A DNA stretch of 64,000 bases from NCBI GenBank assembly GCA_958298945.1, contig OY282609.1, forward strand, positions 56,516,220 through 56,580,219. The letters are read 5' to 3'. The stretch is from Atherix ibis. Lineage: Eukaryota; Arthropoda; Insecta; Diptera; Athericidae. A program made the position numbers and the translations under genes. How positions within the stretch are numbered: the stretch's first letter is position 1; each line of letters starts with the position of its first letter. The notes under the pieces were generated by a model. That model did not search any database, was not told the DNA's origin, and saw only the letters and a list, made by a program, of their open reading frames with translations. Below, one piece after another: positions 24,398 through 36,256 of this stretch.

Positions 24398-25681
24398 CCA
24401 GGTGTATAAGCTTAAATCCGCTGTTTGGTCATAGATGGCGTGAGTGAGGGTATTAGGCTACCATGGACACGCCATACTTTTTTTTATGAGTTTGACATCT
24501 GTCAACATTAATCAGTGCACATTGTCAGCAATTTCATACAACAACATACATTTTTCCTTTGGTAATCATGTCTAGTTTTGTGCCAGACAAAGAGAACATG
24601 CGGGGAGCTCTGCTTTTCTGCTTCAATTTGAAGAAATCGACTGCCGAATCGCATCGAATGCTTATGGAGGCCTATGTTGAGAGTGCTTTATCGGAAACAA
24701 CGTGCCGAGATTGGTTTCGTCGGTTCAAAGACGGCAATTTTGACTTGTGGGACAAGAAGCGTTAAAGTCGGCCTAGGAAGGTTGAGGACCATCAATTTCA
24801 GGCTCTTTTGGATGAAGATGATACCCAATCGCAAAAAATGCTCACGGATAAATTGGATGTTACTCAACCAGCCATTTTCATGCGTCTGCGTGCCATGGGG
24901 AAGATTTAAAAGATCGGAAAATAGGTACCGCATGAATTGAACGATAGGCAGATGGAGCGACGCCAAAACATATGCGAAATCTTGCTCGCCATACAAAAAA
25001 GAAAGTTGTTTCTGCATCGGATTGTGACAGGCGATGAAAAGTCGATATATTTCGAGAATCCTAAACGCAAGAAATCGAGGGTTGATTCCGGCCAACCATC
25101 AACATCTTCCACAAGACCAAATCGCTTCGAAAGGAAGACGATGCTGTGCGTTTGGTGGGATCAGCAGGATATCTTCTACTATGAGATATTGAAACCTGGT
25201 GAAACTGTTAATGCCCACCGCTACCACCAACAACTGATCAAATTGCACCGTGCTCTGCGTGAAAAAAGGACGGATCATCAACAAAATCATGACAAGCCGA
25301 TTTTCCTCCACGACAACGCACCATCGCACACGTCAAAAATGGTCCGAAACTACTTGGAGACACTCAACTGGGAGGTGCTGCCCCAATCCGCTTATTCGCC
25401 AGACCTGGCCCATTCCGACTACTGCCTGTTTTCGTCGATGGGCTACGCGCTCGCTGAGCAGCACTTCGATTCTTACGAAGATGTCCGAAAATGGATTGAT
25501 GAGTGGTTTGCCTCGAAAGAGAAGGAATTTTTTTGGCGTGTTATCCACAAATTGCCCGAGTGATGGGAAAAATATGTAGCTAGCGAGGGCAAGTACTTTG
25601 AATAAATTTGTTTTTGCTTTCTATGAAAAAAACATGTTTTTTTTTTGACTATAAACAGCGGATTTAAGTTTATACACCTGA
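24398..25681 (+). mobile_element. Mos1-like (mauritiana-type) mariner nested in the Tc1-like element
   Basis: The inverted ends share GGTGTATAA and TTAAATCCGCTGTTT (left CCAGGTGTATAAGCTTAAAT; right the complement with two or three differences). TA lies at 24,396-24,397 and 25,682-25,683. The length is 1,284 bp, the standard size. Confidence 0.9.
24568..25605 (+). pseudogene. Mos1-like mariner transposase with four in-frame stops
   Basis: The protein starts MSSFVPDKE, the typical start of mauritiana-subfamily transposases. The frame keeps register from 24,568 to the final TAA at 25,603-25,605 (345 codons), so no net indel has occurred. Stops lie at 24,763-24,765, near 24,907 and 24,922, and at 25,561-25,563 (TGA for Trp before WEKYVAS). 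Catalytic motifs are TGDEKS (the usual Trp is Ser), HDNAPSHT and AHSDYCLF, so all three Asp are present. The damage is by base substitution only. Confidence 0.9.
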
Positions 25682-26818
25682 TAACTTCCAAAATGCCATG
25701 GTTTTTTATTTTATAAATAGTCTCTACACAATTTCGAATTATATTTAGGATCGTCACCCTGTTGCATAACGAATCCTTCACCAAAAATTCTGATAGAAAA
25801 GCATTTGTTTCTAAAATTTTAAGATTCTACTCTTTTTTCAAAATTCTTTCAATTTGCACCAAATTTCCTATTCTATCCATGGGGATGGAAGCTAAACCGT
25901 AATCAAGCCATGTTCTTACTCGAGGGCCACGAAAAAAATTTTCTTTTGGACCTAAAGACCTGAAACTTTGACTCATCAGTCCAAAATACATTTTAAAAGT
26001 CCTCAACAGTTCAATTTTGATGGAATAAAGCCCAATTCACTCATATTGAGAGTGTAGTAATGGTTTCCTTACCGCCACATATTCAAATTGCCCTCTTTTC
26101 AACGCTGTTTAGAGACACTTGTTTGGCATGGCTTTTATTTAATTCGCATCGAATTTGAGCAACTGTAGGTCTTCAATTCCTTTACTAGTTATGCAAATTA
26201 AATAATCCTCACTTAAACTATTAATTTAAAACTTATCAGACTGTGGTAATCTGAGATAATTTTCGTTCTGATTATAATATTCTATATCTATGAACGCATC
26301 TTTTTGAAATTTTAAACTAAGCCGCTATAAATCAATTCGATTTATCTTCGTTAAATAATGTTACAATAGTAGAGCGCCATTTAATACTTATTTCATATAT
26401 TTTTTCCATGTTTTTGAATTTTAACTATAAAGTTGAAGCTATTCAATTCTATTATTCAATTTTTAATCAAATATTGTAGAATTAAATATTTTCAACTTTA
26501 GATAAATCCTTTTTTGTTGTATATAGGATAATGTTTAGGCATATTAAAAAAGTAAAATCCTTGAGTTTCCCAAAACAGCATCAATGGCGGGAACTTAGTT
26601 ATTGCCCTTGGTCTGTTATGACAAAAAAAAGGAACACGAATGGAAATTATGCCTCCTTCCTTTTTTTTATATTTTTGGTATTCTAATTTACCATGTATTA
26701 TATAATACAACCGAAGAAATAATATAATTTTACGATTTATTTTAAGGTTTTACGCAAAAATTTCTAGAGCATATCTTATTTATTATCAAGGTGGCCGATA
26801 CTTTTGGCATGCAGAGTA

Positions 26819-27699
26819 CACGCATATAAGCAAATTATTCCATTATAATTGTAAGATTCTGTGTTACTGCTTACACTCTATGAATATAATTTAATAATGT
26901 TCACAAAACTGTTCTATATTTTCTTTAAAGACAATAAATAAAATTTAAAAAAATATTTCACATGTTTATGTAAATACACACCCTATGAGTTAAGTACATA
27001 AAATAATATTATGAATGTACGAATAGATAATATTATAATATTTTTTTTCTAAAGGCAACTTGCGTGGGAATCTCCTCGTTGAATTTATACCATATTATGT
27101 AAGATTATGAAAAAAAATTATGTTGATACGAGTACTTCTTACAGTTTGGTAAAGAACAATTTATTTACGGTTTTAAATAAGGAAAATTCAGAATTTTCCT
27201 CACAAAGTCAATGGATTGTTTTTTATCCCAGTCGACTGACTTGTTATTCGTTCTATAGTGAAAAAGTCACGTAAATGTTCAAATTGACGTCGCCACGTAC
27301 AATTCCATTGAGTACACTTGTCGCGACTGTTCTGCCCATTTGTTGCTTCAAAGTCATTTTCCAGTGAATTGAATTTACTATTGACATCAACTAAATCAGT
27401 TTTAATATATTTTTTCTATTTGAAAAACAGTAAACTATATATTCAGTAAGAAAAAAAAATACCAAAAGAATATTGAAAAGCTAAAAACATATGCATATGC
27501 ATAAGTACACAATATCTAATCGTTAAATGATTAGAATTCTGACGATATTAAAATGCACATGAACGCATTACCATATCTTGAGTTAACGCAGATTTTTATA
27601 TTTATTTTATTATTTTATTATTCTATTAAATTATTTTTTATTATGAATTTATTAACATTATTTCTATTAAAGGAAAATAATTTTAAAGTAAATTGTTCA
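26819..27699. other. AT-rich spacer
   Basis: No gene recognised. Confidence 0.4.
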
Positions 27700-27701
27700 T
27701 A

Positions 27702-28953
27702 CGAGGGTCGTTCAATAAGTCCTTAGAAAATCCGAGAAATTGCGTTCGTAGTGTCGATAAAGATTTTTTTTTGTAAGTAGCATTATCGACAGGAAAGCTG
27801 TCAAAATTTCAGCTCGATCCATAGCGTAGGTCAATTTCTATCGTCGAATAAAGTTAACGACATTTATTTGTGCATAACAATGAAAAAAAGCGAGTTTAGG
27901 GCTGTCATCAAACATCTCCATTTGAAAGGCTTAAGCCCGAAAGAAATCAAAGCCGAGTTGGATGCAGTTCATGGCACATCTGCACCTGTGTTTCCGACGG
28001 TTTACAATTGGGTGAATGAATTTAAACGTGGCCGTTCATCCACAAAAGATGAACATCGTTCAGAACGCCCAGTTGAGGTGTCTACTCCTGAAATCATCGA
28101 CAAAATCCACGATCTGATTTTGAACGATCGGCGAATTAAAGTGCGCGAATTAGTTGAGGCCACGGGCATATCACAAGGTACAGTCGCTTCAATTTTGCAT
28201 GAAAAATTGTCTGTGAAAAAAATTTTGGCAAGATGGGTGCCGCGTTTGCTCTCAGAGGAGAATAAGCGCAATCGTGCAGTGGACTCTGAGGCTATGTTGG
28301 CACTCTTTCATCGCAATCCTGCCGAATTCCTTCGTCGATATGTCATTGTGGACGAAACCTGGATACACTACTACACTCCAGAAACGAAGAGACAGTCATC
28401 ACAGTGGATTTTCAAGGGTGAATGGTCTCCGAAAAAGGCAAAAACTGTGCCATCGGCCGGCAAGGTGATGGCCACGGTCTTTTGGGATTCGCAGGGCATC
28501 ATTTTTATCGACTACTTGGAAAAAGGAAAAACAATAACAGAAGCGTATTACGCGTCGTTATTGCAATGGTTGATCGAGGAAATCAAAGAGAAACGCCCCC
28601 ATCTGAAGAAGAAAAAAATCCTCTTGCATCAGGACAATGCGCGTGTGCACACCTGCGTTGTTTCCATGGCCAAAATTGTGAAATTGAGAATGGAATTGTT
28701 GCAGCATCCCGCTTATTCACCAGATTTGGCCCCGAGTGACTATTTTATTTTCCCCAATCTGAAGGAATGGCGCAAACGGATGAGTATTTTGCAGAAGTTC
28801 CGAAATCCTATTGTTTGGACGGGATAAAAATTTTGGAAAAACGTTTGGAAAAGTGTATAGAGCTAAAAGGAGATTATGTTGAAAAATAAAATTTTTTTTT
28901 TTTAAAAAACAGTTTTTTCCATCTTTTTCTAAGGACTTATTGAACGACCCTCG
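27702..28953 (+). mobile_element. family A mariner, copy A4
   Basis: Both ends match the family A consensus, with TA at 27,700-27,701 and 28,954-28,955. It is about 40 bp shorter than full-length copies because of a coding deletion. Confidence 0.93.
27880..28827 (+). pseudogene. family A mariner transposase, C-terminus altered by ~40-bp deletion
   Basis: The frame is open for 315 residues from MKKSEF. It contains both helix-turn-helix units and the full catalytic set: VDETW, HQDNARVH and APSDYF. Immediately after FPNLKEW a deletion of about 40 bp removes the GGRRFTSNED segment and shifts the frame, so the protein ends in an unrelated 17-residue tail instead of the usual ILEKRLEKC helix. The catalytic core is complete, but the C-terminus is not native. 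Activity cannot be judged from sequence. Confidence 0.85.
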
Positions 28954-28955
28954 TA

Positions 28956-29397
28956 GAACAATGTTCCAAAAACAATTTGAAGTAAGCATCCACATACCAT
29001 ATCATACTGATTATCCTACTCGTTACAAATATTAATTAAGGAAATGATTTTTCAAAAATATTTTTTTTTTATAAATCACTCCTTATAATGTTATGGTATA
29101 TCGCGCGTGTGTAAAGTATTAGGAGGGATCAAGAGAGAAATGTTCAGTTCACGTTTACTTTATTGCATATCCTTGACATTTTACATTTTTCTTCTAATAC
29201 AATCTTAATACTATTTTCTCTTAAGAATATTTGTCTTTATTGGTTCCTTACCTTTCTGTTATCCTTGAATTTATTTCTAATAGAAATGTAATATTTTATT
29301 TATCTTTATTGTGATATTTTAAAAACCATGCTTACATCCTAAACCTAACCTTAACCCTTAAATCTACTCTTATCAACTAAACATTCGTTAACTAATC
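28956..29397. other. AT-rich spacer
   Basis: On the minus strand it contains AATAAA-type signals downstream of the open frame at 29,398-29,799, but no gene of its own. Confidence 0.35.
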
Positions 29398-29799
29398 TTA
29401 AAACTTAATTATATGTTTGAATCCGGCAACTGCTACGTTTGTTGTGTCCTTTTGATTCCCGTCGGCACTCCCGACCACGAATGATGTAATTGCTAACCGC
29501 GACGTTGTCCCTTTGGCTTCTTCTTGTAGATCTGAAGACGTTGCTCCGGAGCTTTTTCTGTCTCCTCCAATAGAAGTAACGGTGACAGGTACTTGGAGTT
29601 TCTCAAGATCTCCAATAATAGCTGTATTCCATTGGACCAATTTTGCTCCTACACTAGTTGTGTATCTGTCATCATCTACTTTACCTCGAACAGAGCAGTA
29701 ATTTTCATTTGGAGTTACGCATACAATGTACGGTAGGTGGATTGTAGTTGCTACAGTGAAAATAGATATATTTGCGGGTTCGTTGGTTATGTTGAAATG
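29398..29799 (-). other. unidentified open frame, possible exon or retroelement piece
   Basis: The minus frame is open for about 133 codons between stops, with no clear start; the first in-frame Met lies at 29,640. The composition is protein-like and unlike the surrounding AT-rich noise: Thr/Ser/Gly-rich with segments such as KLVQWNTAIIGDLEKLQVP and VTSIGGDRKSSGATSSD. I do not recognise the family. Part of the frame lies in one arm of the 29-bp inverted repeat described separately. It could be the 3' end of a decayed retroelement gene or a host exon. The jockey-type LINE lies directly upstream on the same strand. Confidence 0.35.
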
Positions 29800-29947
29800 T
29801 CATATTTTTGTTTTTATTGTTTATGTGTGAATAAACTCAGTATTGTTGGTGACTATTGTGTGATTATATTTTACTGCTGTAGTGATATGTTCATTTTATT
29901 GAGAGTCTACAGCGCTGTAGCAAAATTGGTCCAATGGAATACAGCTA
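29619..29947. repeat. perfect 29-bp inverted repeat, arms 271 bp apart
   Basis: Positions 29,619-29,647 and 29,919-29,947 are exact reverse complements over 29 bases (core TGTATTCCATTGGACCAATT). The left arm lies within an open minus-strand frame, so the right arm looks like a duplicated and inverted piece of it. Confidence 0.9.
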
Positions 29948-30004
29948 ATATGTTATGTGTTAGCTGCCTTATTTCCCTGTTGTGATGATGGGATAATCAT
30001 TTAA

Positions 30005-31190
30005 CCTATTTGTGCATTATTCCCATTTGCCATAATACAAATGGGGAAACGCCTGCCTCCTGGTACAACCTGTCGTTTGATATAATTTTTTTTGTCTGTC
30101 TAGATCTGCCGAGCCCTGTGACTTTTCGTAGGATCTTCCTTTCCATCCTGTGCAGTTCTGTTGCTACTGTTGGGGAAAAGGCTGACCAAATGGGAAACCC
30201 GTAGCATAAATACGCTCATATAAATTGCTTATAAATAATGAGTTTGGATGAGCGATACATTCTCAGAAGCCTACAATATACGCCGTTGGCTTTTTTAATT
30301 TTATCCCTGACAAAGGAGTTGAATTTGAGGTTCGCAGTATACGAATTTCTTCTTCCCTATTTACTTGAAGACCCCATTCCTTATAGTATTGTGTCAGTTT
30401 ATTGACTGATATTTTCATAGCTTCCAATGCTACTTTAGGTCGCATTGATGCATTGTAAACTAGGGGTATCGTCGGCGTATAATACCATATGAGTATTTTC
30501 GTTTAATTGAACCTTAAATATATCTGCAATGTAAAGGTTACATAGCTTAGAACCAATTAATGAGCCTTGGGGAATGCCTGACAATATCTCGAAGAACCGC
30601 GAATATACGTCTCAACATTTCAGTCTGACTTTTATAAAATCTTGGATTAACCAGATATTGTGGAAATTTCTTTTTGATGAGTTTGAATATGATACCCAAG
30701 TGCGGTACGCTATCGAATGCCTTTTCAATATCTAGCGAACAGAGCTATGCTGAACGGTTTTTCTACAGTATAACTGTAGAGTGACCTTCACGAAACCCAT
30801 ATTGGAATTCTGGAATTATGTTTTCTTCCTCGATGAAGAGATTAAGTCTATCTGGGATGAACCTTTCAAACAATTTTCCTACGTTAGAAAGGAGTGATAT
30901 TGGCCAGAAATCTGCATCCGTGCAGGAGTGCTGTTTCTTTTGCATGGTTACAATCCATAGGGAAGTACCCATTGTTAATGAGTGTTAGCAATGTTATTCC
31001 TTCTTCTGGCAGGCTTTTCATTACTAAACTGGGTATACCATCCGGACCATGGGATTTTTTCCTGGATGCCCTCTCAATGTAGGATTTGATGGCGACGAAA
31101 CAATGTTTTGCCTTTGTCGGATTGGTACTTGGATTATTCGACGAAAAGTATGTCATTAGTGCAAGAGAGAAATGTCGGTGCACTTTTCCC
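30005..31190 (-). pseudogene. jockey-clade LINE ORF2 fragment
   Basis: Reading on the minus strand, the order is SRKKSHGPDGIPSLVMKSLP (RT start), then FWPISLLSNVGKLFERFI, FQYGFREGHST, a segment with IPQGSLIGS, the catalytic YADDT near 30,480, and a jockey-like C-terminus. The latter reads IKKANGVYCRLLRM, CYGFPIWSAF, ERKILRKVTGL, then KIISNDRLYQEAG near 30,075, ending in a stop at about 30,010. Several frameshifts and at least two stops break it. The endonuclease and ORF1 are missing. It abuts a different LINE at about 31,190. Confidence 0.75.
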
Positions 31191-32151
31191 TTATATAGCT
31201 ATTGATTGTAGAGATTTGGGAAAACCGAATGAGGCAGAGCATTTCACATTCGGATTGAAAGGGGCGGAATGCAACTAGTTAATTTACTGGAACACTGTTT
31301 ATGGAAAATAAGGGAACACAGGAGACATTACGTCGGTGTAAGACTCCGTAATATTTTTGTCTCTTATTAATTTCATCGCTGGATTTTGTATCCCATCTAG
31401 TAGAATGATACTTATTCTCCTATTAATACCTTTTTTAGAAACGCCTGCCTATACATGGGAATTATATTCCAGCTTGGGGCGAATATATGCCTTGTATCAT
31501 ATATATTGACTAGATCAGATGGGGTAAAAATTTTTTGCATCGCTTAAGGAAACCGAAATTTTTGCGGTATTTTTGGTAATATTAAATATCTGGCCATAAC
31601 AACGGAGATTGTCATTACCACAAATACCAGGAATGGAAATTTTTTCGGGGTCAGGTATGCAAGTGCCATTCATCGATAATGGCTGGAGATTTCGATTTTG
31701 CTTTAGAGACAGGAGACAAGTCTGTATTTTGGAAGTTTTAAATTCCAGGCAGTTCTTCAAGCCCCATAGTAATAGAGTGTCTATATCGGAACTTAATGAG
31801 TTTAGCATCCGTTGTCGTTCCATTTGCATAGCCGAAAAGCAATGACGTGAACCAGAAAACGAGTATGAAAAACTGAAAGTAGTGTCATCAACGAAACAGT
31901 GGATTGGATTAGTAGTAAGAGATAAGAGATCATTTATGAAAATTAGAAAAAGGGTCGGAGATAGAACTGAACCCTGACGAACACCAGCATTTATTTGGCG
32001 AAGTGCAGATTTAAAGCCATCCAAAACAACTTGCACTGAACGGTTTCAAAGGTAGTTTCCAATCCATCTTAGGAGGCAATCGTCGATGCCATATGCACGC
32101 ATTTTCAACAAAAGAGTCTGATGCAAAATTTTGTCAAGCGGCTTTGAGATA

Positions 32152-33421
32152 CGAGGGTCGTTCAATAAGTCCTTAGAAAATCCAAGAAATTGCGCTCGTA
32201 GTGTCGGCAAAGATTTTTTTTGCAAGTAGCATTATCGACAGGAGAGCTGTCAAAATTTCAGCTCGATCCATAGCGTAGGTCAATTTCTATCGTCGATTAA
32301 AGTTAACGACATTTATTTGTGCATAAAAATGGAAAAAATTGAGCTTAGGGCTGTCATCTAACATCTCCATTTGAAAGGCTTAAGCCCGAAAGAAATCAAA
32401 GCCGAGTTGGATGCAGTTCATGGCACATCTGCACCTGTGTTTCCGACGGTTTACAATTGGGTGAATGAATTTAAACGTGGCCGTTCATCCACAAAAGATG
32501 AACATCGTTCAGAACGCCCAGTTGAGGTGTCTACTCCTGAAATCATCGACAAAATCCACGATCTGATTTTGAACGATCGGCGAATTAAAGTGCGCGAATT
32601 AGTTGAGGCCACGGGCATATCACAAGGTGCAGTCGCTTCAATTTTGCATGAAAAATTGTCTGTGAAAAAAATTTCGGCAAGATGGGTGCCGCGTTTGCTC
32701 TCAGAGGAGAATAAGCGCAATCGTGTAGTGGACTCTGAGGCTTAGTTGGCACTCTTTCATCGCAATCCTGCCGAATTCCTTCGTCGATATGTCACTGTGG
32801 ACGAAACCTGGATACACTACTACACTCCAGAAACGAAGGGACAGTCATCACAGTGGATTTTCAAGGGTGAACGGGCTCCGAAGAAGGCAAAAACTGTGCC
32901 ATCGGCCGGCAAGGTGATGGCCACGGTCTTTTGGGATTCGCAGGACATCATTTTTATCGACTACTTGAAAAAAGGAAAAACAATAACAAGAGCGTATTAC
33001 GCGTCGTTATTGCAACGGTTGAGCGAGGAAATCAAAGAGAAACACCCCCATCTGAAGAAGAAAAAAATCCTCTTGCATCAGGACAATGCGCGTGTGCACA
33101 CCTGCGCTGTTTCCATGGCCAAAATTGTGGAATTGAGAATGGAATTGTTGCAGCATCCCGCTTATTCACCAGATTTGGCTCCGAGTGACTATTTTCTTTT
33201 CCCCAATCTTAAGAAATGGCTTGGCGGACGACGGTTCACTTCCAACGAGGACGTCATTGCTCAAACGGATGAGAATTTGGCAGAACTTCCGAAATCCTAT
33301 TTTTTGGACGGGATAAATATTTTGGAAAAACGGTTGGAAAAGTGTATAGAAAAATAAATTTTTTTTTTTTTTAAAACAGTTTTTTTCCATCTTTTTCTAA
33401 GGACTTATTGAACGACCTTCG
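32152..33421 (+). mobile_element. family A mariner, copy A5, inserted in a LINE
   Basis: Consensus ends, with one mismatch on the right; TA at 32,150-32,151 and 33,422-33,423. The host sequence on both sides is one LINE reverse transcriptase, which dates this insertion after that LINE. Confidence 0.93.
32329..33357 (+). pseudogene. family A mariner transposase, two stops
   Basis: The frame starts at MEKIEL. A TAA replaces Lys at about codon 11 (near 32,359), and a TAG replaces Met in DSEAMLAL (near 32,743). Otherwise the frame holds to the end: VDETW, HQDNARVH and APSDYF are present. The last codons before the stop (GDYV) are deleted so that CIEK ends the protein. Confidence 0.9.
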
Positions 33422-34589
33422 TATCAAGTGCAAAAATCAGCAGTGGATGTATTGCTACGGAAACCATATTGACAATAACCGAAGAGTTTCCTTGTTTCAA
33501 AATATTTTATTAGGTGATACTTTATCAGTATTTCCATGACCTTAGAAATAATGGATGTTAGTACAATTGGTCGGTAATTGGAGGGGGAAGAGGACTCGTC
33601 CTTTTTTGGGAATTGGTTGAACGAAGCTGTTTTTCATCTATGCGATAAATTCCAGAAGAAACAGAGAAAAGCTTACTCAGTGGTTCTGCCAATATAGAAG
33701 AACACCCCTTCAGAACTATGGGGGATACACCATCTGAACCACCGGATTTGTATATATCAAGATCTCTAATGACTGATGCGCGAACAAATTGGCCTTGTCT
33801 TTTGAGCTGACAATAGGAGTTTCATTATTAAATTGCGCTAGGATGAATGAGAAGGCGGAATTTTTGATGCTTTTGACAAAAAACCCAAACTGTTTTGCAC
33901 TGTAGTATTTTTTGCCTCGTCTTTTGGTCGTGAAGAAATTTAATGCTACGAATAAGAGTATTGCAGTTATTTCTGGCTCGTTTAAACGTCCTCCAGTTTC
34001 CCTCAGAAGGATTGGCCCTATAAGACCGGAAGCTTAATTCTTTTTCCCAGATCGCCTGTTTGCAGCTAGAAACAAACTTGGCTTTTTGATTTGATCTGAC
34101 ACTCTTCATTCTATGTGGAATCCCTGAGACATGTGATAGGCACCAGAAAAATCACCACAACCATGATGTCTTTCGGTTACTACATGTCACAGTGGGTTAA
34201 AGATTAATTATGAGTATATGGATGATTGGTAATATTTTTGGTAGAGTAAATTAGTTTGTTTGAGAGATTCTAATCTGAACGCCACAGGATTGGGATATGG
34301 AAAGGAGATGGTTTCGAAATAAAAAATATTGGACGAGAACTGAATGTCGAATTTTTTGAGTAGCTTTTGCGACCAAAATTTTGGTAAGGATATTGAACAG
34401 ACTGGTTTATTGGTAGTGGGCCAATGATTTGATAAAATGTATTGCTCATTGTCCAGTCTATTTGCCTACGATGCCTTAAGACGATAAATTATATTTCGTT
34501 AGCAGGCAAGGCTAGATAGGGATTTCTGCTGGCTTTAAGTAATCGTTGATTAACGACAAATACCGAAGGATGGTAGGATTATCACTAAA

Positions 34590-35240
34590 AATTAAATGTA
34601 TCTGATACTGGGAATATTAATTAACATCTCTACTGCTGTCCTAATTGTTCCCAATTCACGATTGAAATGGGAACTGTAGACTGGAAAAATCCTATAATTT
34701 AGTTCATGATGAACATCACAAATGAGTTCTATGATTGCAAACGATGTCTTGTGGTCATTAATTATCGCATTTGTGAAGGAAAAGAGATAAAAAGTTAAAT
34801 ACCACAGGATTGGCATTGAGGACAATGTTGGTTAGCAAAAAAGAAAGCAAGTGCGGTATCCCCAATTCGAATTTTTAAAAGTTTCCTTATCTAAAATTTC
34901 GGAATGGTTGTTGAGTAGATGTTTGGTCAAATCTGTGGAAAGAAATCTTCCACATGTCATTTGGTCAGTAGATGCGGCAAGTTCGGAATCACAGTGAGCA
35001 CAGAACTGTGGAGAGCCCTATTCGCCATCTGATCAGAGCTCTCATTGCCGAGGATACCAGCATGACCTGGAATCCAACGCAATTCTACATTTTGGTTGTT
35101 CAACAGCCGGGTTAACTGATGCGATACGAATAGCCTACAAGAATGTGAGACTGTCACGAAAAATTCTTACACTTCGTTGCAGATTGAGTGCAGTTTCAAC
35201 TTCAATCCTTATTACCCACAGTTCGCAATAAAAAACGGAA
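34590..35240 (-). pseudogene. third LINE 3' end with RNase H domain
   Basis: The minus frame around 35,157-34,957 reads VELRWIPGHAGILGNESSDQ, the classic second half of the RNase H domain in some non-LTR retrotransposons (GHxGxxGNExxD). Downstream a frameshifted tail contains KIRIGDTAL and CPQCQSCG, like the conserved Cys-rich C-terminus of I- or LOA-type elements. The element upstream of 35,240 is not preserved. It is a separate LINE from the one starting at about 34,130. Confidence 0.7.
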
Positions 35241-36159
35241 CTTCTATTTCACAAGCCTTTGATTTATAGTTATTTCATAACTCAATCATGACTCTTAAAT
35301 TAGATATTCAAAATATTCTTTATTATATATTTTTTTTATTATTAAAAATAGATAAGATCAGTTAGTAAAATTCTATAAAGAAATTTTAACAGTGACAATT
35401 TATGGTTGGATAATACACTTTGGAGAAGCCGACAATATCAGACTATTCTTTTAATGACATTTATTTCTAAAAAGGAATATTTTAACATTATTTTCTATAA
35501 AAGATTATTATCGAAGGCTCGTTTTACTTTAACATAATAGACGACTACATACATATATGGGAATTTAATAAAAGATAGAAACTATTCAAAAGCATTTGCA
35601 CAATTCTCCTTAATATACTGACTTCCATTTCTGTCTATAGAGATTCTCATTAAATCAAATGATAAAAAAAAAACATAAAAAATATTTTACTCCATAAAGG
35701 GTATCTTACTGCAGATATGGTACTGCAATGCATTATGTGCAATTTCCCAGTTGACTATGATAGCCACATAGGGAAGTATGTACCTTCAAGATATTTTACG
35801 AGCACTTATCTTTTATATTACAACGAATATAGGCAGTTGTTTAGACATACGAGTGTACCATAAAAGGTAATGCAAGAAATGTGACTCTCCAAATTATTTC
35901 AGAAATTATTGTATACCAATAATCATACTCTTATACATAGATGCATTCAATAATTTATAATAGAAATAATACATTTTAATGGTTAAGTTGATTTTTAATA
36001 TATTTTTAAAATACAGCTCAAGTAAATAATTTTTTTTAAATATACACAATTTTAAATTGTCCGTTATATAAATTACGCAAACTGATATTTCTAAGAAATA
36101 TTATTCGAACCTATTACGAAATAAAGTCATATAAAACAATTTAATAAAAATAGTTCATA
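35241..36159. other. AT-rich spacer
   Basis: No gene or element recognised. Confidence 0.4.
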
Positions 36160-36256
36160 TATTGGGTTGGCCGGAAAGTAATTTTTTTTTCCAACAGAGG
36201 ACTTAATTGTGTTTTTTCACAACCAAACTCACACTTAAGCCGCATAATTATATGTA

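Larger units (their letters stand above)
24133..26816 (-). mobile_element. Tc1-like element relic split by a mariner
   Basis: The ends are inverted repeats of about 20 bp, CACTGCAGACCAAAAGTAT on the left and the complement of a similar string on the right, with TA at 24,131-24,132 and 26,817-26,818. Removing the nested mariner leaves about 1.4 kb, a Tc1-like size. The minus strand holds a decayed transposase: WTDESKFQVFRSKRKFF near 25,960 (first Asp), a degenerate second Asp box with DDPKYNSKLCRDYL near 25,730, and IWDDLGRKMRRTVHP near 24,380 (after the third acidic residue). The mariner sits between the last two. Stops are frequent. Confidence 0.75.
31195..34130 (-). pseudogene. second LINE (CR1-like) RT relic, split by mariner A5
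   Basis: Minus strand. The upstream half lies at about 34,110-33,425: a linker with WRTFKRARNNCNTLIRS, then IYKSGGSDGVSPIVLKGC, then NYRPIVLTSIISKVMEI and QYGFRSNTSTADF. The downstream half lies at about 32,150-31,195: MRAYGIDDCLLRWI, then NAGVRQGSVLSPTLFL, then the catalytic box as FVDD (usually FADD), AYIRPKLEYNSHV, and a C-terminal HRRNVSCVPLF motif. The two halves are in the same orientation and become contiguous when the mariner at 32,152-33,421 and one TA are removed. Frameshifts and stops are present. Confidence 0.75.

Noticed and set aside
29338..29360. Telomere-like CCTAAACCTAACCTTAACCC string
   Set aside because: It is only a few imperfect units in AT-rich DNA; insects of this type often lack such telomere repeats and there is no array.
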